In this document: piece by piece, positions 16,422 through 24,725 of the stretch | Numbering within the stretch: the stretch's first letter is position 1 | Layout: the number at the start of each line of letters is the position of its first letter | DNA from: Bacillus sp. FJAT-18017 | GTDB lineage: Bacteria; Bacillota; Bacilli; Bacillales; Cytobacillaceae | Assembly: GCF_001278805.1 (NCBI RefSeq) | Contig: NZ_CP012602.1 | Coordinates: forward strand, 661,001-725,000 | Reading direction: 5' to 3' | DNA length: 64,000 bases | Made by a program: the position numbers and the translations under genes | The notes under the pieces: generated by a model | What the model was told of the DNA's origin: nothing | Database searches by the model: none | What the model saw: only the letters and a program-made list of their open reading frames with translations

Positions 16422-16964
16422 TTGGAGGAAATAACGGAAACAAGAAACGAAAATCCGGAAAATAAGGAAGTATGGTTTAAAAAGATTATGGATTTATATG
16501 GCGAAAGATTAACTAAACTTTCTTTCAACTACACTAAGGATTGGAATCTTGCTGAGGATATAGTTCAGGATGTATTTATTACTTGTTATAAGGAATATGA
16601 AGACATTCATAAAATAGTTTTCTTTAAAGCCTGGATATTCAGGGTAACAATAAACAAGTGTAAAGATTATTTAAAGAGTTCCATTTTTAAAAGGGTTGTT
16701 TTAAATTCTAACTTACTTATATTTTCAAAATCTCCTGATTTATCGCCGGAAATGGCCTTGCTCAAGAGCAACGAAGAGAGGTTTTTATCTTCTTGTGTTC
16801 TGGCATTACCCGTAAAATATCGAGAGGTAATAATTCTTTACTATTATGAAGAGTTATCGATTGAAGAGATAAGTGAAATTTTAAAAATCAATTCAAATAC
16901 GATCAAAACCAGACTTAAAAGGGCCAGGATGAAATTAGAAGTATTGATGGAAAGGTGGAGGTAG
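16422..16964 (+). CDS. ECF-type RNA polymerase sigma factor
   Basis: A protein of about 180 residues with sigma region 2 (LSFNYTKDWNLAEDIVQDVF, about 30-50) and sigma region 4 with a helix-turn-helix (VKYREVIILYYYEELSIEEI and then NSNTIKTRLKRARMKLE). It directs RNA polymerase to a specific promoter set. I chose TTG at 16422 (MEEITETRNE) because GGTGGTG lies about 5 nt upstream; a TTG at 16407 is possible but lacks a site. The next gene starts 1 bp after the stop and is its likely anti-sigma factor, so the pair is a self-contained switch between array repeats. Confidence 0.88.
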   Translation: MEEITETRNENPENKEVWFKKIMDLYGERLTKLSFNYTKDWNLAEDIVQDVFITCYKEYEDIHKIVFFKAWIFRVTINKCKDYLKSSIFKRVVLNSNLLIFSKSPDLSPEMALLKSNEERFLSSCVLALPVKYREVIILYYYEELSIEEISEILKINSNTIKTRLKRARMKLEVLMERWR

Positions 16965-16965
16965 A

Positions 16966-17991
16966 ATGGAGAAAGAACTTCAAAATTTGCGAAAAGCAAT
17001 GGATTCTTCCACACACAAAGGTATACACTTTACAGCAATTCAGAAGGAAAGGATAAAGGCCGCACTTCCGAATGATGAAGTAGTTACTATGGAAAAGCCA
17101 AATTTTTATTATTATATCGTAACAGTTCTAGCAGCATCCTTATTTATTCTTTTCTTTTATACAGACATAGTAGCTAATTTATCTACTAGTAATAAGGTGG
17201 AACAAGGATCGCAACAGGCTTTAGAGAATGAGTGGAAGGTAAGAAATGAGTATTCCAAGAATGGAAAAAAGCTGTTCGTTGTTTTCCCGGATCCGTACCT
17301 TACTGCTGGTAAACCATACGGATATATATTTAGTTTTAAGGAACCTTTTGAGGTTTATGAAGGAAAAGAACTTGAAATATATGCAACCAAAAAAGAGAGC
17401 GGTAAGCGTATGAATTTGTTACCGCCAACAAAGATTACCGAACCAACCTCGGGTTATTCTACATTAGGCAGGTTTACAGCACAACTTAGTCTACCAGAAA
17501 GCGGAATCTGGAAATATGAAGTCTTCTTGGACAAAAAGTTATATGGGGATGTGGTATTGGCCGTAGGGGAAAAAAGATTTATACCTATTGATGCACCCAG
17601 CTTTGTAAATGAAGGAGATTTTGAAAAAATTGATTGGAACCGAAAAGCAGTGGACTTGGGTCACAATATTATAGGAAATAAAAATAAGTCAGGTGTTATA
17701 GGTGCTAATATGCCGAGTATTAAAAGAAACCAAAAGTGGATGTGGCATCTTTGGGGAATTGAAAAGCCAAGTGGAACTGATCTAACAGTGGTAGGTTTTC
17801 ACAGAGAAACCGAAACGGTGCATCAAATATTAACATACCCAAGTTGGACGATAGAACTTGGCGGGGAGAATAATGGTGCAGATGCACATACACCTTCAAG
17901 TGTAAACATTCCAATGGCAGGGGAATGGGCGATACTACTCTATGTTGATGGGAAATTATACGATATATTAGTGTATAACATAAAACATTAA
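16966..17991 (+). CDS. Membrane protein, probable anti-sigma factor (DUF4871-like extracytoplasmic domain)
   Basis: A 341-residue protein. A cytoplasmic N terminus of about 45 residues is followed by a membrane segment (about 47-66, YYYIVTVLAASLFILFFYTD) and a large outer domain. The outer domain has immunoglobulin-like beta strands, PSGTDLTVVGFHRETE and an end at AGEWAILLYVDGKLYDILVY, similar to DUF4871 proteins (tentative). The topology and the 1-bp spacing after the ECF gene suggest that it holds the sigma factor at the membrane. The N terminus lacks a recognisable ZAS zinc motif. Confidence 0.65.
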   Translation: MEKELQNLRKAMDSSTHKGIHFTAIQKERIKAALPNDEVVTMEKPNFYYYIVTVLAASLFILFFYTDIVANLSTSNKVEQGSQQALENEWKVRNEYSKNGKKLFVVFPDPYLTAGKPYGYIFSFKEPFEVYEGKELEIYATKKESGKRMNLLPPTKITEPTSGYSTLGRFTAQLSLPESGIWKYEVFLDKKLYGDVVLAVGEKRFIPIDAPSFVNEGDFEKIDWNRKAVDLGHNIIGNKNKSGVIGANMPSIKRNQKWMWHLWGIEKPSGTDLTVVGFHRETETVHQILTYPSWTIELGGENNGADAHTPSSVNIPMAGEWAILLYVDGKLYDILVYNIKH

Positions 17992-18053
17992 TATGCCTAA
18001 GGATCATAACAAAAGATTCTAAGGTTTTTGTTTTCGATTGCTAAAGACATAAG

Positions 18054-18084
18054 AAATGACGTGTGGTACCACACGTCATTTTCC
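18054..18084 (+). terminator. Rho-independent terminator
   Basis: Perfect inverted repeat AATGACGTGTGG / CCACACGTCATT around a TA centre, followed by TTCCTC. It lies downstream of the sigma/anti-sigma pair. Confidence 0.75.
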
Positions 18085-18189
18085 TCGTTTATTAGGTCTT
18101 AAAAATTCGTCGAAGAGGTGAAACTCCTCACTTTATTGTAAGTGGCAGCAGAATTGATGACTATATTTAATAGAACTTTCATTAAATAA

Positions 18190-18265
18190 ACCACTTTTAT
18201 CCAGCAGGGTTAACGGTGTTTTTATTGAAGCTCTTTTTGAACAAACGGGGCAGGTTAGCTAAATA
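18190..18265 (+). repeat. Array repeat copy 19
   Basis: ACCACTTTTATCCAGCAGGG, TTAACGGTGTTTTTATTGAA, GCTCTTTTTGAACAAACGGG and GCAGGTTAGCT. The stem is worn and the right arm intact. Confidence 0.8.
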
Positions 18266-18305
18266 CACAGTGAGTCTTCATTTAACATTAATCCAGGAGG
18301 AAACT

Positions 18306-19031
18306 ATGGGAAAACCGAAAATTCTTATCGTAGGAACATTTCATATGGGGAGTACACCCGATATGATGCAATCTGGATTAGAAAATTTTCTATCGCCAAA
18401 GCGGCAGGCAGAAATATCTGACGTTATTGCCAAACTAAAAAAATTCGAGCCTAATAAGATTGCTGTCGAGATTGTAAAAGACAATGAAGCAGAGCTGAAC
18501 AAAAGTTATCAGGATTTTTTGAACAATACCTTTGAATTAAAGGTAAATGAGGTACATCAAATTGGTTTTCGATTAAATGCAGAATTGAAAAACAATAAAT
18601 TATTCGCCATAGATTGGATGGGTGATGTAGGACAGAAAGGAATTGGGGAGGTAATGGAATGGTCTAAGGCTAATCAGCCAGACCTATATCAATTGATAAA
18701 TGAAGTTTACCTTCCCAAGATTGCACCACAATTTAATGGTCTTTCCATATCAGAAATACTTAAGGTATGTAATGACAAAAAGAGATTAATGCTGGAACAG
18801 GAAATGTATATGAATGTGGTCCGTATTGGTGAAGATTTAAACTATGTAGGAATAGAGTGGGTAAGGTGGTGGTACCAACGAAACCTAACTATATTTTCAA
18901 ACCTAACCAGGTTGGCTAAAGCGGATGAACGCATTCTCTTACTCATTGGTAGTGCTCACGTCTATTTAGTAACCCAATTCTTATCAGAGAGCGGCTTATT
19001 TGAAATAGATGATTTGAACGTATACATCTAG
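18306..19031 (+). CDS. DUF5694-like (TraB/ChaN-related) protein
   Basis: A 241-residue protein. MGKPKILIVGTFHMG at the start and LLLIGSAHVYLVTQFL at the end are the paired glycine-histidine motifs (GTFHM, GSAH) seen in DUF5694 and in the wider TraB/Tiki/ChaN group of putative metal-dependent hydrolases. It also has KIAVEIVKDNE with the family's conserved Glu. ATG at 18306 has a CAGGAGGAA site. Substrate and role are unknown. It is a single gene between copies 19 and 20. Confidence 0.7.
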   Translation: MGKPKILIVGTFHMGSTPDMMQSGLENFLSPKRQAEISDVIAKLKKFEPNKIAVEIVKDNEAELNKSYQDFLNNTFELKVNEVHQIGFRLNAELKNNKLFAIDWMGDVGQKGIGEVMEWSKANQPDLYQLINEVYLPKIAPQFNGLSISEILKVCNDKKRLMLEQEMYMNVVRIGEDLNYVGIEWVRWWYQRNLTIFSNLTRLAKADERILLLIGSAHVYLVTQFLSESGLFEIDDLNVYI

Positions 19032-19052
19032 TCTGGTGATTTGTGAACTATG

Positions 19053-19088
19053 GTACTTAAACATACGGGGCAGGTTAGCTTAACAAAG
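19053..19088 (+). repeat. Array repeat copy 20 (right arm)
   Basis: TACTTAAACATACGGGGCAG then GTTAGCTTAACAAAG. From CGGGGCAGG onward it matches copy 6, and upstream it does not. Confidence 0.8.
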
Positions 19089-19189
19089 TTTGGTTAAAAA
19101 ATGTGGTTTAATCGATATGTAATTAGGGTAGTAAACATTGAATATAAATGGTTGGCAACTAACACAGAATATCATGGGGAGGTAGCACT

Positions 19190-19432
19190 TTGGCTTACTT
19201 GTTGGAAAATCTAAAAGCATCTTTAGAGCAAACCAAAGAACGTTTAAACCTTCTCAACGAACGTGGTGTTGAAGCATTAAACATTCTTTATCCAGGACTA
19301 AATTATGGTGGAATGCTTTATTATCAGCTTATAGAAACTTTACCTAAACAAATCGAACAATTAGAGAAGAGAATTGAGGAAATGGAAAATAAAGAAATAT
19401 TAAAAACCAACCAGCTATCCGATGCCATATAA
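19190..19432 (+). CDS. Small coiled-coil protein, duplicated within the array
   Basis: An 80-residue soluble protein with two amphipathic helices: AYLLENLKASLEQTKERLNL and LPKQIEQLEKRIEEMENKEI, separated by a GLNYGGMLYY turn. The TTG start has GGGGAGG 7 nt upstream. A mutated second copy with the same flanks is at 10372-10611. I do not recognise the family. A coiled-coil hairpin of this size could be a regulator or an antitoxin-like partner, but nothing here proves it. Confidence 0.6.
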   Translation: MAYLLENLKASLEQTKERLNLLNERGVEALNILYPGLNYGGMLYYQLIETLPKQIEQLEKRIEEMENKEILKTNQLSDAI

Positions 19433-19448
19433 AGTATGGAAATTAAGC

Positions 19449-19530
19449 TAACAGTGCTTTGATCCAAAGAGGATTAAGGCACTTTTTTGTTGAATACCTT
19501 TATTAAACAAACCGGGCAGGTTAGTTGAAC
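19449..19530 (+). repeat. Array repeat copy 21 (complete)
   Basis: ACAGTGCTTTGATCC, AAAG loop, AGGATTAAGGCAC, T6, GTTGAATACCTTTATTAAAC, AAACCGGGCAGGTTAGTT. Confidence 0.9.
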
Positions 19531-19600
19531 TCAGTTTTAAACTTATTAAACACAAAGAGTATGGGCACAAATAGAATTTGATGGAATTAGGTGGATAATT

Positions 19601-20188
19601 ATGATAGATATAAATATATTTCCTGTTATTGAAACCGAAAGATTGATTTTAAGACAAGTAACCAAAGATGATGCAGAAAGCATTTTAGAGTATTTGTCTG
19701 ATAAAGATGTAATGAAGCACTACGGATTAGAACCTTTTAAATCAACTGATGACGCATTAGATGAAATTTCGTGGTATCAATCAATATTTGAAAAGAAAAC
19801 TGGAATTAGGTGGGGAATTTCCCTAAAAGGGCAAGGAAGGGTTATTGGTAGTTGTGGTTTTCTAAACATAGTTCCACAGCATTGTCGTTCTGAAGTTGGT
19901 TTTGAGTTAAGTAAAGAACATTGGGGAAAAGGCATTGCAAGTGAGGCCTTTGAAGCAGTAATTAAATACGGGTTTAAACAATTGAATCTACAACGGATAC
20001 AAGCATTAATTGTACCCCCTAATATTTCATCACAAAAGTTGGTAGAAAGAAAGGGATTTATAAAAGAAGGACTTTTAAGAAATTATGAATTTACTTGCGG
20101 AAAATTTGATGATTTACTTTTGTATGCATTGTTAAAGCAAGACTTTGAAAAAATGCACTCATTGATGAATGTGAATAATTACACTTAA
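19601..20188 (+). CDS. GNAT acetyltransferase, RimJ/RimL type
   Basis: A 195-residue GNAT protein. It begins IETERLILRQVTKDDAESIL (about 10-29) and carries VGFELSKEHWGKGIASEAFE (about 107-126), with the acetyl-CoA-binding Q/R-x-x-G-x-G/A loop as WGKGIA, and a C-terminal LVERKGFIKEG strand. It is the Acetyltransf_3 type that modifies protein N termini or small amines; the substrate is unknown. ATG has a GGTGG site. It is a single gene between copies 21 and 22. Confidence 0.9.
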   Translation: MIDINIFPVIETERLILRQVTKDDAESILEYLSDKDVMKHYGLEPFKSTDDALDEISWYQSIFEKKTGIRWGISLKGQGRVIGSCGFLNIVPQHCRSEVGFELSKEHWGKGIASEAFEAVIKYGFKQLNLQRIQALIVPPNISSQKLVERKGFIKEGLLRNYEFTCGKFDDLLLYALLKQDFEKMHSLMNVNNYT

Positions 20189-20276
20189 ACTATAGGGTGC
20201 GATGATCCAGGAAGGATTACCGCACTTTTTTGTTGAATTCCTTATTGAACAAACGGGGCAGATTAGTTAAAGAAGG
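20183..20276 (+). repeat. Array repeat copy 22 (complete, strongest hairpin)
   Basis: ACTTAAACTATAGGGTGCG, TGATCC, AGGA loop, AGGATTACCGCAC, T6, GTTGAATTCCTTATTGAACA, AACGGGGCAGATTAGTT. The stem GTGCG.TGATCC / GGATTA.CCGCAC is nearly perfect. Confidence 0.92.
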
Positions 20277-20433
20277 AATAAACTTACATTTATCGAATTA
20301 AATTAATAAGTCAATTAATCATAAAGGAGAAAATATGAAGATTTGAGGGAGAGGTTCTACAAGTTAATGAAAATAGTGTAACAACTCCCTGATATCAATA
20401 CTATACGGGTCAAGGAATTTACGTTAACGATTA
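20277..20433 (+). other. Short unit without an intact gene (coding remnant)
   Basis: A good ribosome site (AAAGGAG) leads to ATG AAG ATT TGA, a frame that stops at once. Downstream, EVLQVNENSVTT-stop-YQYYTGQGIYVND can be read across a stop codon. This looks like the residue of a gene that decayed or was deleted between copy 22 and pepF. Confidence 0.4.
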
Positions 20434-20477
20434 AAAAGAGGCCAGGCACCCTCCTATTGGAGATGGCGCCTGGCCCC
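20434..20477 (-). terminator. Terminator of pepF
   Basis: Stem GGCCAGGC(A/G)CC paired across about 16 nt with GGCGCCTGGCC. On the minus strand it is followed by TCTTTTTAA. It lies 7 bp beyond the pepF stop. Confidence 0.8.
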
Positions 20478-20483
20478 TAATTA

Positions 20484-22301
20484 TTAGCTTAGGATTTGTT
20501 CGATTTCGTTTAGTGCTTGTTCGAAGGCTTTGCAGGCATTGTCGACTGGTTCCGGACTGGTCATGTCGACGCCGGCTTTTTTGAGTACCTCAATTGGGTA
20601 GTCGGAGCTACCGGCTTTCAGAAAGTCGATGTAGCGGTTGACTGCCGGCTGTCCTTCTTCAAGGATTTGCCTGCTTAATGCGGTTGCTGCGCTGTAGCCT
20701 GTCGCATATTGGTAAACATAGTAGTTGTGATAGAAATGCGGAATTCTTGACCACTCGAGGCCGATTTCTTCATCAATGGTAATATCCTGGCCGCCGAAGT
20801 ATTTTTTGTTCAGCTCATAATAATCCTTGGTCAAAGAATCTGCCGTAAGTGTTTCGTTGTTCTGGGACTTCTTGTGGATTTGGTGCTCGAACTCCGCGAA
20901 CATCGTCTGGCGGAATACAGTCGCCCTGAATCCTTCAAGGAAGTGATTGAGCAAGTACAGACGCTTTTGCTCGTCATCAAATGTTTTTAGCAGGTAATCA
21001 TTCAAAAGCGCTTCATTGCAGGTTGATGCGACTTCGGCAACGAAAACGCTGAAATTGGCATACGGATATGGCTGGGTTTTATTTGTATAATATCTATGGA
21101 CCGAGTGTCCGAATTCATGGGCAAGCGTAAACAGGTTGTGCACATTGTTTTGCCAGTTCATCAGGATATACGGATTCGTACGGTAAGCACCCGAAGAATA
21201 CGCCCCGCTCCGCTTCCCTCTGTTTTCGTGGACGTCGACCCATCGGTTATCAAAGCCCTCTTTCAGGATGTTCTGATACTCCTCGCCAAGCGGTGCAAGG
21301 CCCTTCAACACGAGGTCGCGGGCTTCATCGTACGAAATCTCCATCTTGACATCCTTCACAAGCGGAGTATACAAATCATACATATGAAGCTCGTTGACGC
21401 CAAGCACTTTTTTGCGAAGCTTTACATAACGGTGCAGCAAATGCAAATTGTTATTGATTGAATGAACAAGATTGTCATAGACGGTTTCCGGGATATTGTT
21501 CGCGGCCAGCGCGGCTTGACGGGCAGAATCATAGTTGCGGACACGGGCATTGAAGTTGTGCTTCTTCACCTGGCCGCTAAGTGTGCTCGCAAATGTGTTC
21601 CTGAATTTTCCGTACGTATCAAAAACTGCCTTGAACGCGTCATGGCGCACCCTTGCATCCGCGCTCTCAAGGAATCTAGAGTAGCGGCCATGGGTCACTT
21701 CGACCTCTTCCCCGTTTTCATCCTTAATTGGTGGGAACTCCAAGTCCGCGTTATTCAGCATACCGAATGTGTTTGATGACGCAGCCATTACTTCACCGGC
21801 TTCAGCCAGGAGCGCCTCCTTTTCAGCGGATAAAATATGCGGGCGTTGGAGGTTGATTTCTTCTAGGGCATGCTCGTACAGCTTAAGCTCAGGTTTTCCC
21901 TCCAAAAATCCTTTGATTTTTTGCTCATCAATTGAAAGAATTTCGGGCACGATAAAAGCAAGCCGGCTTGCCGCCTGGGAATAAAATGCCTTCATTCTGC
22001 CATCCATTCCTTGATAAAAGGAATTTCCGGTATCCTGGTCGTACCTCAGGTGGGAATATGTATACAAACTGCCAATCCGATCAAGGAGCTGGTCGTGTTC
22101 CTGCAAAGCGGTGTAAAGGCTATCTGCGCTTTCACCAAGTTTTCCGCGATGGGCGCTTACTCCTGGAATAAGCTCTTTCACTTCCTGGAATTCCTTCTCC
22201 CAGTCATCATCGGACGCAAAGAGATCTTCAAGGCGCCACGTATCCTCAACCGGAACCTCGCTTCTTGCAGGTAATTTTTTTACTGCAGTTTCATTCGTCA
22301 T
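20484..22301 (-). CDS. pepF: Oligoendopeptidase F (M3B metallopeptidase)
   Basis: A 605-residue cytoplasmic zinc peptidase of family M3. The active site is HEFGH at about 395-399 (LFTLAHEFGHSVH), with the downstream Glu ligand in the FVAEVASTCNE region. The N-terminal helical domain (DTWRLEDLFASDDDWEKEF) is typical. The length is normal for PepF (about 600). It trims oligopeptides of about 7-17 residues and in Bacillus is linked to peptide turnover. ATG has an AAAGGAGG site. It is a conserved-type gene sitting, on the opposite strand, between array copies 22 and 23, and its GC content and codon use look more like those of the core genome. Confidence 0.95.
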   Translation of the reverse strand: MTNETAVKKLPARSEVPVEDTWRLEDLFASDDDWEKEFQEVKELIPGVSAHRGKLGESADSLYTALQEHDQLLDRIGSLYTYSHLRYDQDTGNSFYQGMDGRMKAFYSQAASRLAFIVPEILSIDEQKIKGFLEGKPELKLYEHALEEINLQRPHILSAEKEALLAEAGEVMAASSNTFGMLNNADLEFPPIKDENGEEVEVTHGRYSRFLESADARVRHDAFKAVFDTYGKFRNTFASTLSGQVKKHNFNARVRNYDSARQAALAANNIPETVYDNLVHSINNNLHLLHRYVKLRKKVLGVNELHMYDLYTPLVKDVKMEISYDEARDLVLKGLAPLGEEYQNILKEGFDNRWVDVHENRGKRSGAYSSGAYRTNPYILMNWQNNVHNLFTLAHEFGHSVHRYYTNKTQPYPYANFSVFVAEVASTCNEALLNDYLLKTFDDEQKRLYLLNHFLEGFRATVFRQTMFAEFEHQIHKKSQNNETLTADSLTKDYYELNKKYFGGQDITIDEEIGLEWSRIPHFYHNYYVYQYATGYSAATALSRQILEEGQPAVNRYIDFLKAGSSDYPIEVLKKAGVDMTSPEPVDNACKAFEQALNEIEQILS

Positions 22302-22726
22302 ATTGATCCTCCTTTCTAGCTATCGTTTTACGAAGCAATACCATTAATTGTATTCTTCTTTCTTTTTGAAAATTCCTTCATTTTTGTAAAAACCTTTTCA
22401 CTTATCGTTCCCTTTTTTGTGCCAAAATCACTCTCTTCCGGGAAAGTACATTCCGTTAAACTGTCGATTTTGCCTATTTAGGAAAATCTTTATAAAATGC
22501 TTCGGCTCCAGTCATCTGTTCTGCCACAGTTTCAGGAAGATACAGTTTCTTTTTAACAGCAAATGTTCCATTTTCCATTGGAGAAAGAATTCTGCATCCC
22601 GTAAGCAATTAGAGGTATTCAGACGCGGCACTATGCAGGGATAGGTCTGCATTCTTTCACTACATATTTTTCTAAAGGGGACGAAATTAACGAACGAATG
22701 AATAAAACACAGTAAAAGACCTATCT
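22302..22726. other. Stretch upstream of pepF without a firm gene
   Basis: It contains the pepF ribosome site and presumably its promoter. A minus-strand frame of 34 codons (22474-22578, ending TVAEQMTGAEAFYKDFPK) looks coding-like but lacks a ribosome site. It could be a small protein or the end of a lost neighbour. I see no RNA gene. Confidence 0.4.
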
Positions 22727-22761
22727 TTATTAAACAAACGGGGCAGGTTAGTAAAAGAAGA
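22727..22761 (+). repeat. Array repeat copy 23 (right arm only)
   Basis: TTTATTAAACAAACGGGGCA then GGTTAGTAAAAGAAG. It lies in + orientation although the two genes that follow are on the minus strand. Confidence 0.85.
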
Positions 22762-22786
22762 AAAAATCCTTAATGAGTATAAATTC

Positions 22787-23296
22787 TTAATTGTTTATTA
22801 AATTTTGTTCTTTATGATAATAAGTAATAAATTTATAAAACAAAAATGTAAGTGATAGAACAACACTATAAACAGGTAACGAGTAAGCTATTTTCCAACC
22901 AGTGTACAAAAATACCTGGAGTTTTACTAAAAGTAATTCGAAAACTATTGCAAATATGGACCAAGAAAGTAAGTATAATACTAATTTAACTCCTTTAAAT
23001 CGGTAATAATCCCATAAATATACAAAGAGATATCCAAAGGCTGGATAAGCGCCATATAAAATTACGTCAAACAATTCGTATTTTTTCATATCTGTTAAAT
23101 CATAAAGATTAAAAGGTGCGACTGCCATCGTATGGTCTATAATCTTAGGAAATGAAATACTTAGTAAAACAATCAATGGTGTAATTTCTCTAGGGATTCT
23201 TTTAGGCAAAAATACAAACAGCAAAATATTTAAAATAACTAGTACTAAGATTGACCATTCATTCTTATCAAATTTATCTGGAAAGTAAAGTAACAT
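22787..23296 (-). CDS. Membrane protein, CBO0543-like family
   Basis: A 169-residue protein with five or more predicted membrane segments (about 15-30, 38-50, 75-95, 102-122 and 135-155). The loop YDLTDMKKYELFDVILYGAY and the end of the protein resemble the CBO0543 family of small Bacillus membrane proteins (tentative). It starts 1 bp after the stop of the upstream gene at 23298, so the two form an operon. Function unknown; these proteins often occur as neighbouring pairs. Confidence 0.5.
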   Translation of the reverse strand: MLLYFPDKFDKNEWSILVLVILNILLFVFLPKRIPREITPLIVLLSISFPKIIDHTMAVAPFNLYDLTDMKKYELFDVILYGAYPAFGYLFVYLWDYYRFKGVKLVLYLLSWSIFAIVFELLLVKLQVFLYTGWKIAYSLPVYSVVLSLTFLFYKFITYYHKEQNLINN

Positions 23297-23297
23297 T

Positions 23298-23762
23298 TTA
23301 ATCCCTCTTTAAACGTTTTTTTCTGTACCATAGCCACAAGATATAAGTCAGTAATATTGTAAATGACCATTCCATTAATGAATGATTTAAATTAAAATTC
23401 TTATTTTTAAGTACACCTAAAAAAATAAATAAAAATTCAAGGGATGACATAAAGCAAATATTAATAATTAAAATAGTAACTTTTCCAATTTTATTCTTTA
23501 TCCTAAGATATAAATCGAAAAATATGATAATTATCAACGGGTACAGCAACAGCCTCTTGAAAAAATGAGTCCAGAAATCACTCTTATCATTTGAGAGGCT
23601 TATCAATTCCAAATTAATTATAAGAATAGATGAAACAGAATGCGTAATTAACCAAACGGTCATCCAAATAAATAAAATTTCATAAAGGTGAAGTATTTTT
23701 TTATAGTTACAAAAGGTAATTACAAAGATAACTAATAAGAAACTAAAAATGGAAAGGAGCAT
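23298..23762 (-). CDS. Membrane protein, probable partner of the downstream CBO0543-like protein
   Basis: A 154-residue, very hydrophobic protein with about five membrane segments and a basic C-terminal end (WYRKKRLKRD). Size and topology match its downstream neighbour, so the pair may be distant paralogues. ATG follows AAAGGTG. With its partner it forms a minus-strand unit enclosed by + oriented repeats 23 and 24. Function unknown. Confidence 0.5.
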   Translation of the reverse strand: MLLSIFSFLLVIFVITFCNYKKILHLYEILFIWMTVWLITHSVSSILIINLELISLSNDKSDFWTHFFKRLLLYPLIIIIFFDLYLRIKNKIGKVTILIINICFMSSLEFLFIFLGVLKNKNFNLNHSLMEWSFTILLTYILWLWYRKKRLKRD

Positions 23763-23850
23763 TTTATCACCTTTTTAAAATGGATAATCTTAATTTTTGC
23801 AAAAAGAAAATTTATATGCGGAAAATTGCCATTGTTACACATTTCGATTC

Positions 23851-23956
23851 TTTTGTGAAGAAATGTACTTAAACTATTGGGTGCGTTGATCCAGGAAGGA
23901 TTAACCGCCTATTTTGTTGAATTCCATATTAAACAAACGGGGCAGGATAGTTCAAG
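23851..23956 (+). repeat. Array repeat copy 24 (complete, extended leader)
   Basis: TTTTGTGAAGAAATGTACTT, AAACTATTGGGTGCG, TTGATCC, AGGA loop, AGGATTAACCGCC, GTTGAATTCCATATTAAACA, AACGGGGCAGGATAGTT. The TGTGAA..ACTTAAACTAT leader is shared with copies 28 and 30. Confidence 0.9.
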
Positions 23957-23994
23957 TAAAATATTTTATGTAAAGAGATAATAGTGAGGTAAAT

Positions 23995-24438
23995 ATGGAA
24001 ATAGGGCAAAAGAAAATATTTAATAAAGCATTTGTAGAAAAGGGAATGAAGGATGTTGTCCTTTGGGATGTACTAAAGATAAAGGATGAGGAACTAATAA
24101 GGGTAAAATTTATCAGCAAAAGGTCCCCTCATAGACAAGGACTATGGCTGAGAACAGACAAAGGAATTGTAATCCCAGAATTAAGTGAAGAAGTATTTCC
24201 AAGTGTTACGCTTTGGGAGGATACTGCACAACAGGAAGTAATTTGTAAATGTTTTAGTACCGACGGAAATTTAAGTCTTTATAATATCTGGGATAAGGGC
24301 AACGGAAGCAAGTCCCAAGGGTATACATCGGGAATGTTAATTGAAGAACATGACAATGGTATTTTAGTCTATAAATGTAACGATTATGGTTTTGAAACTG
24401 ACTTTACAGATTTAGTATTTTCGGTTGAAAAATTATAA
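23995..24438 (+). CDS. Protein of unknown function
   Basis: A 147-residue soluble, beta-rich protein without a signal peptide. Notable stretches are FISKRSPHRQGLWLRTDKGI and WDKGNGSKSQGYTSGMLIEE. There are two Cys in the middle and one near the end. ATG has a GTGAGG site. I do not recognise the family; a phage- or immunity-type protein is possible. It is a single gene between copies 24 and 25. Confidence 0.5.
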   Translation: MEIGQKKIFNKAFVEKGMKDVVLWDVLKIKDEELIRVKFISKRSPHRQGLWLRTDKGIVIPELSEEVFPSVTLWEDTAQQEVICKCFSTDGNLSLYNIWDKGNGSKSQGYTSGMLIEEHDNGILVYKCNDYGFETDFTDLVFSVEKL

Positions 24439-24512
24439 CGTGCCTAATCAATTAACGGTCCATCCTTGTTTTGAATTCCTTATTGAACAAACGGGGCAGA
24501 ATAGTTCAATAA
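24439..24512 (+). repeat. Array repeat copy 25
   Basis: CGTGCCTAATCAATTAACGG is a worn hairpin; then TTTTGAATTCCTTATTGAAC, AAACGGGGCAGAATAGTTC is the conserved arm. Confidence 0.8.
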
Positions 24513-24513
24513 C

Positions 24514-24552
24514 GAAAAGTAAAAAGGGCTAATATACAGCTCTTTTTTACTT
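24514..24552 (+). terminator. Hairpin with T-tract right after repeat copy 25
   Basis: AGTAAAAAGGGCT / AGCTCTTTTTTACT with an AATATAC loop. Its position downstream of the conserved arm rather than upstream is unusual for the array. Confidence 0.6.
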
Positions 24553-24725
24553 GCTTATTTTTTCTTGGTTTTCTCAATAAGGCCAAACCCCTTGGATAAT
24601 CTATTACCTTCTTTAGTAAACTTAATAAATAATGCATAAGATTATAAATCTTATGACTTTTGTCGCTTAGGGTAATTTCGATATTTGATATCATGTAGTT
24701 AAAAGTTATGAAAGAGGTAAATTTT

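Noticed and set aside
21096..22274. Plus-strand reading frames opposite pepF
   Set aside because: They are antisense shadows of the GC-richer pepF gene with no ribosome sites or family features.
22417..22644. Plus-strand frame of 75 codons
   Set aside because: Cys/Phe/Ser-rich, no ribosome site, and the minus strand looks more coding-like.
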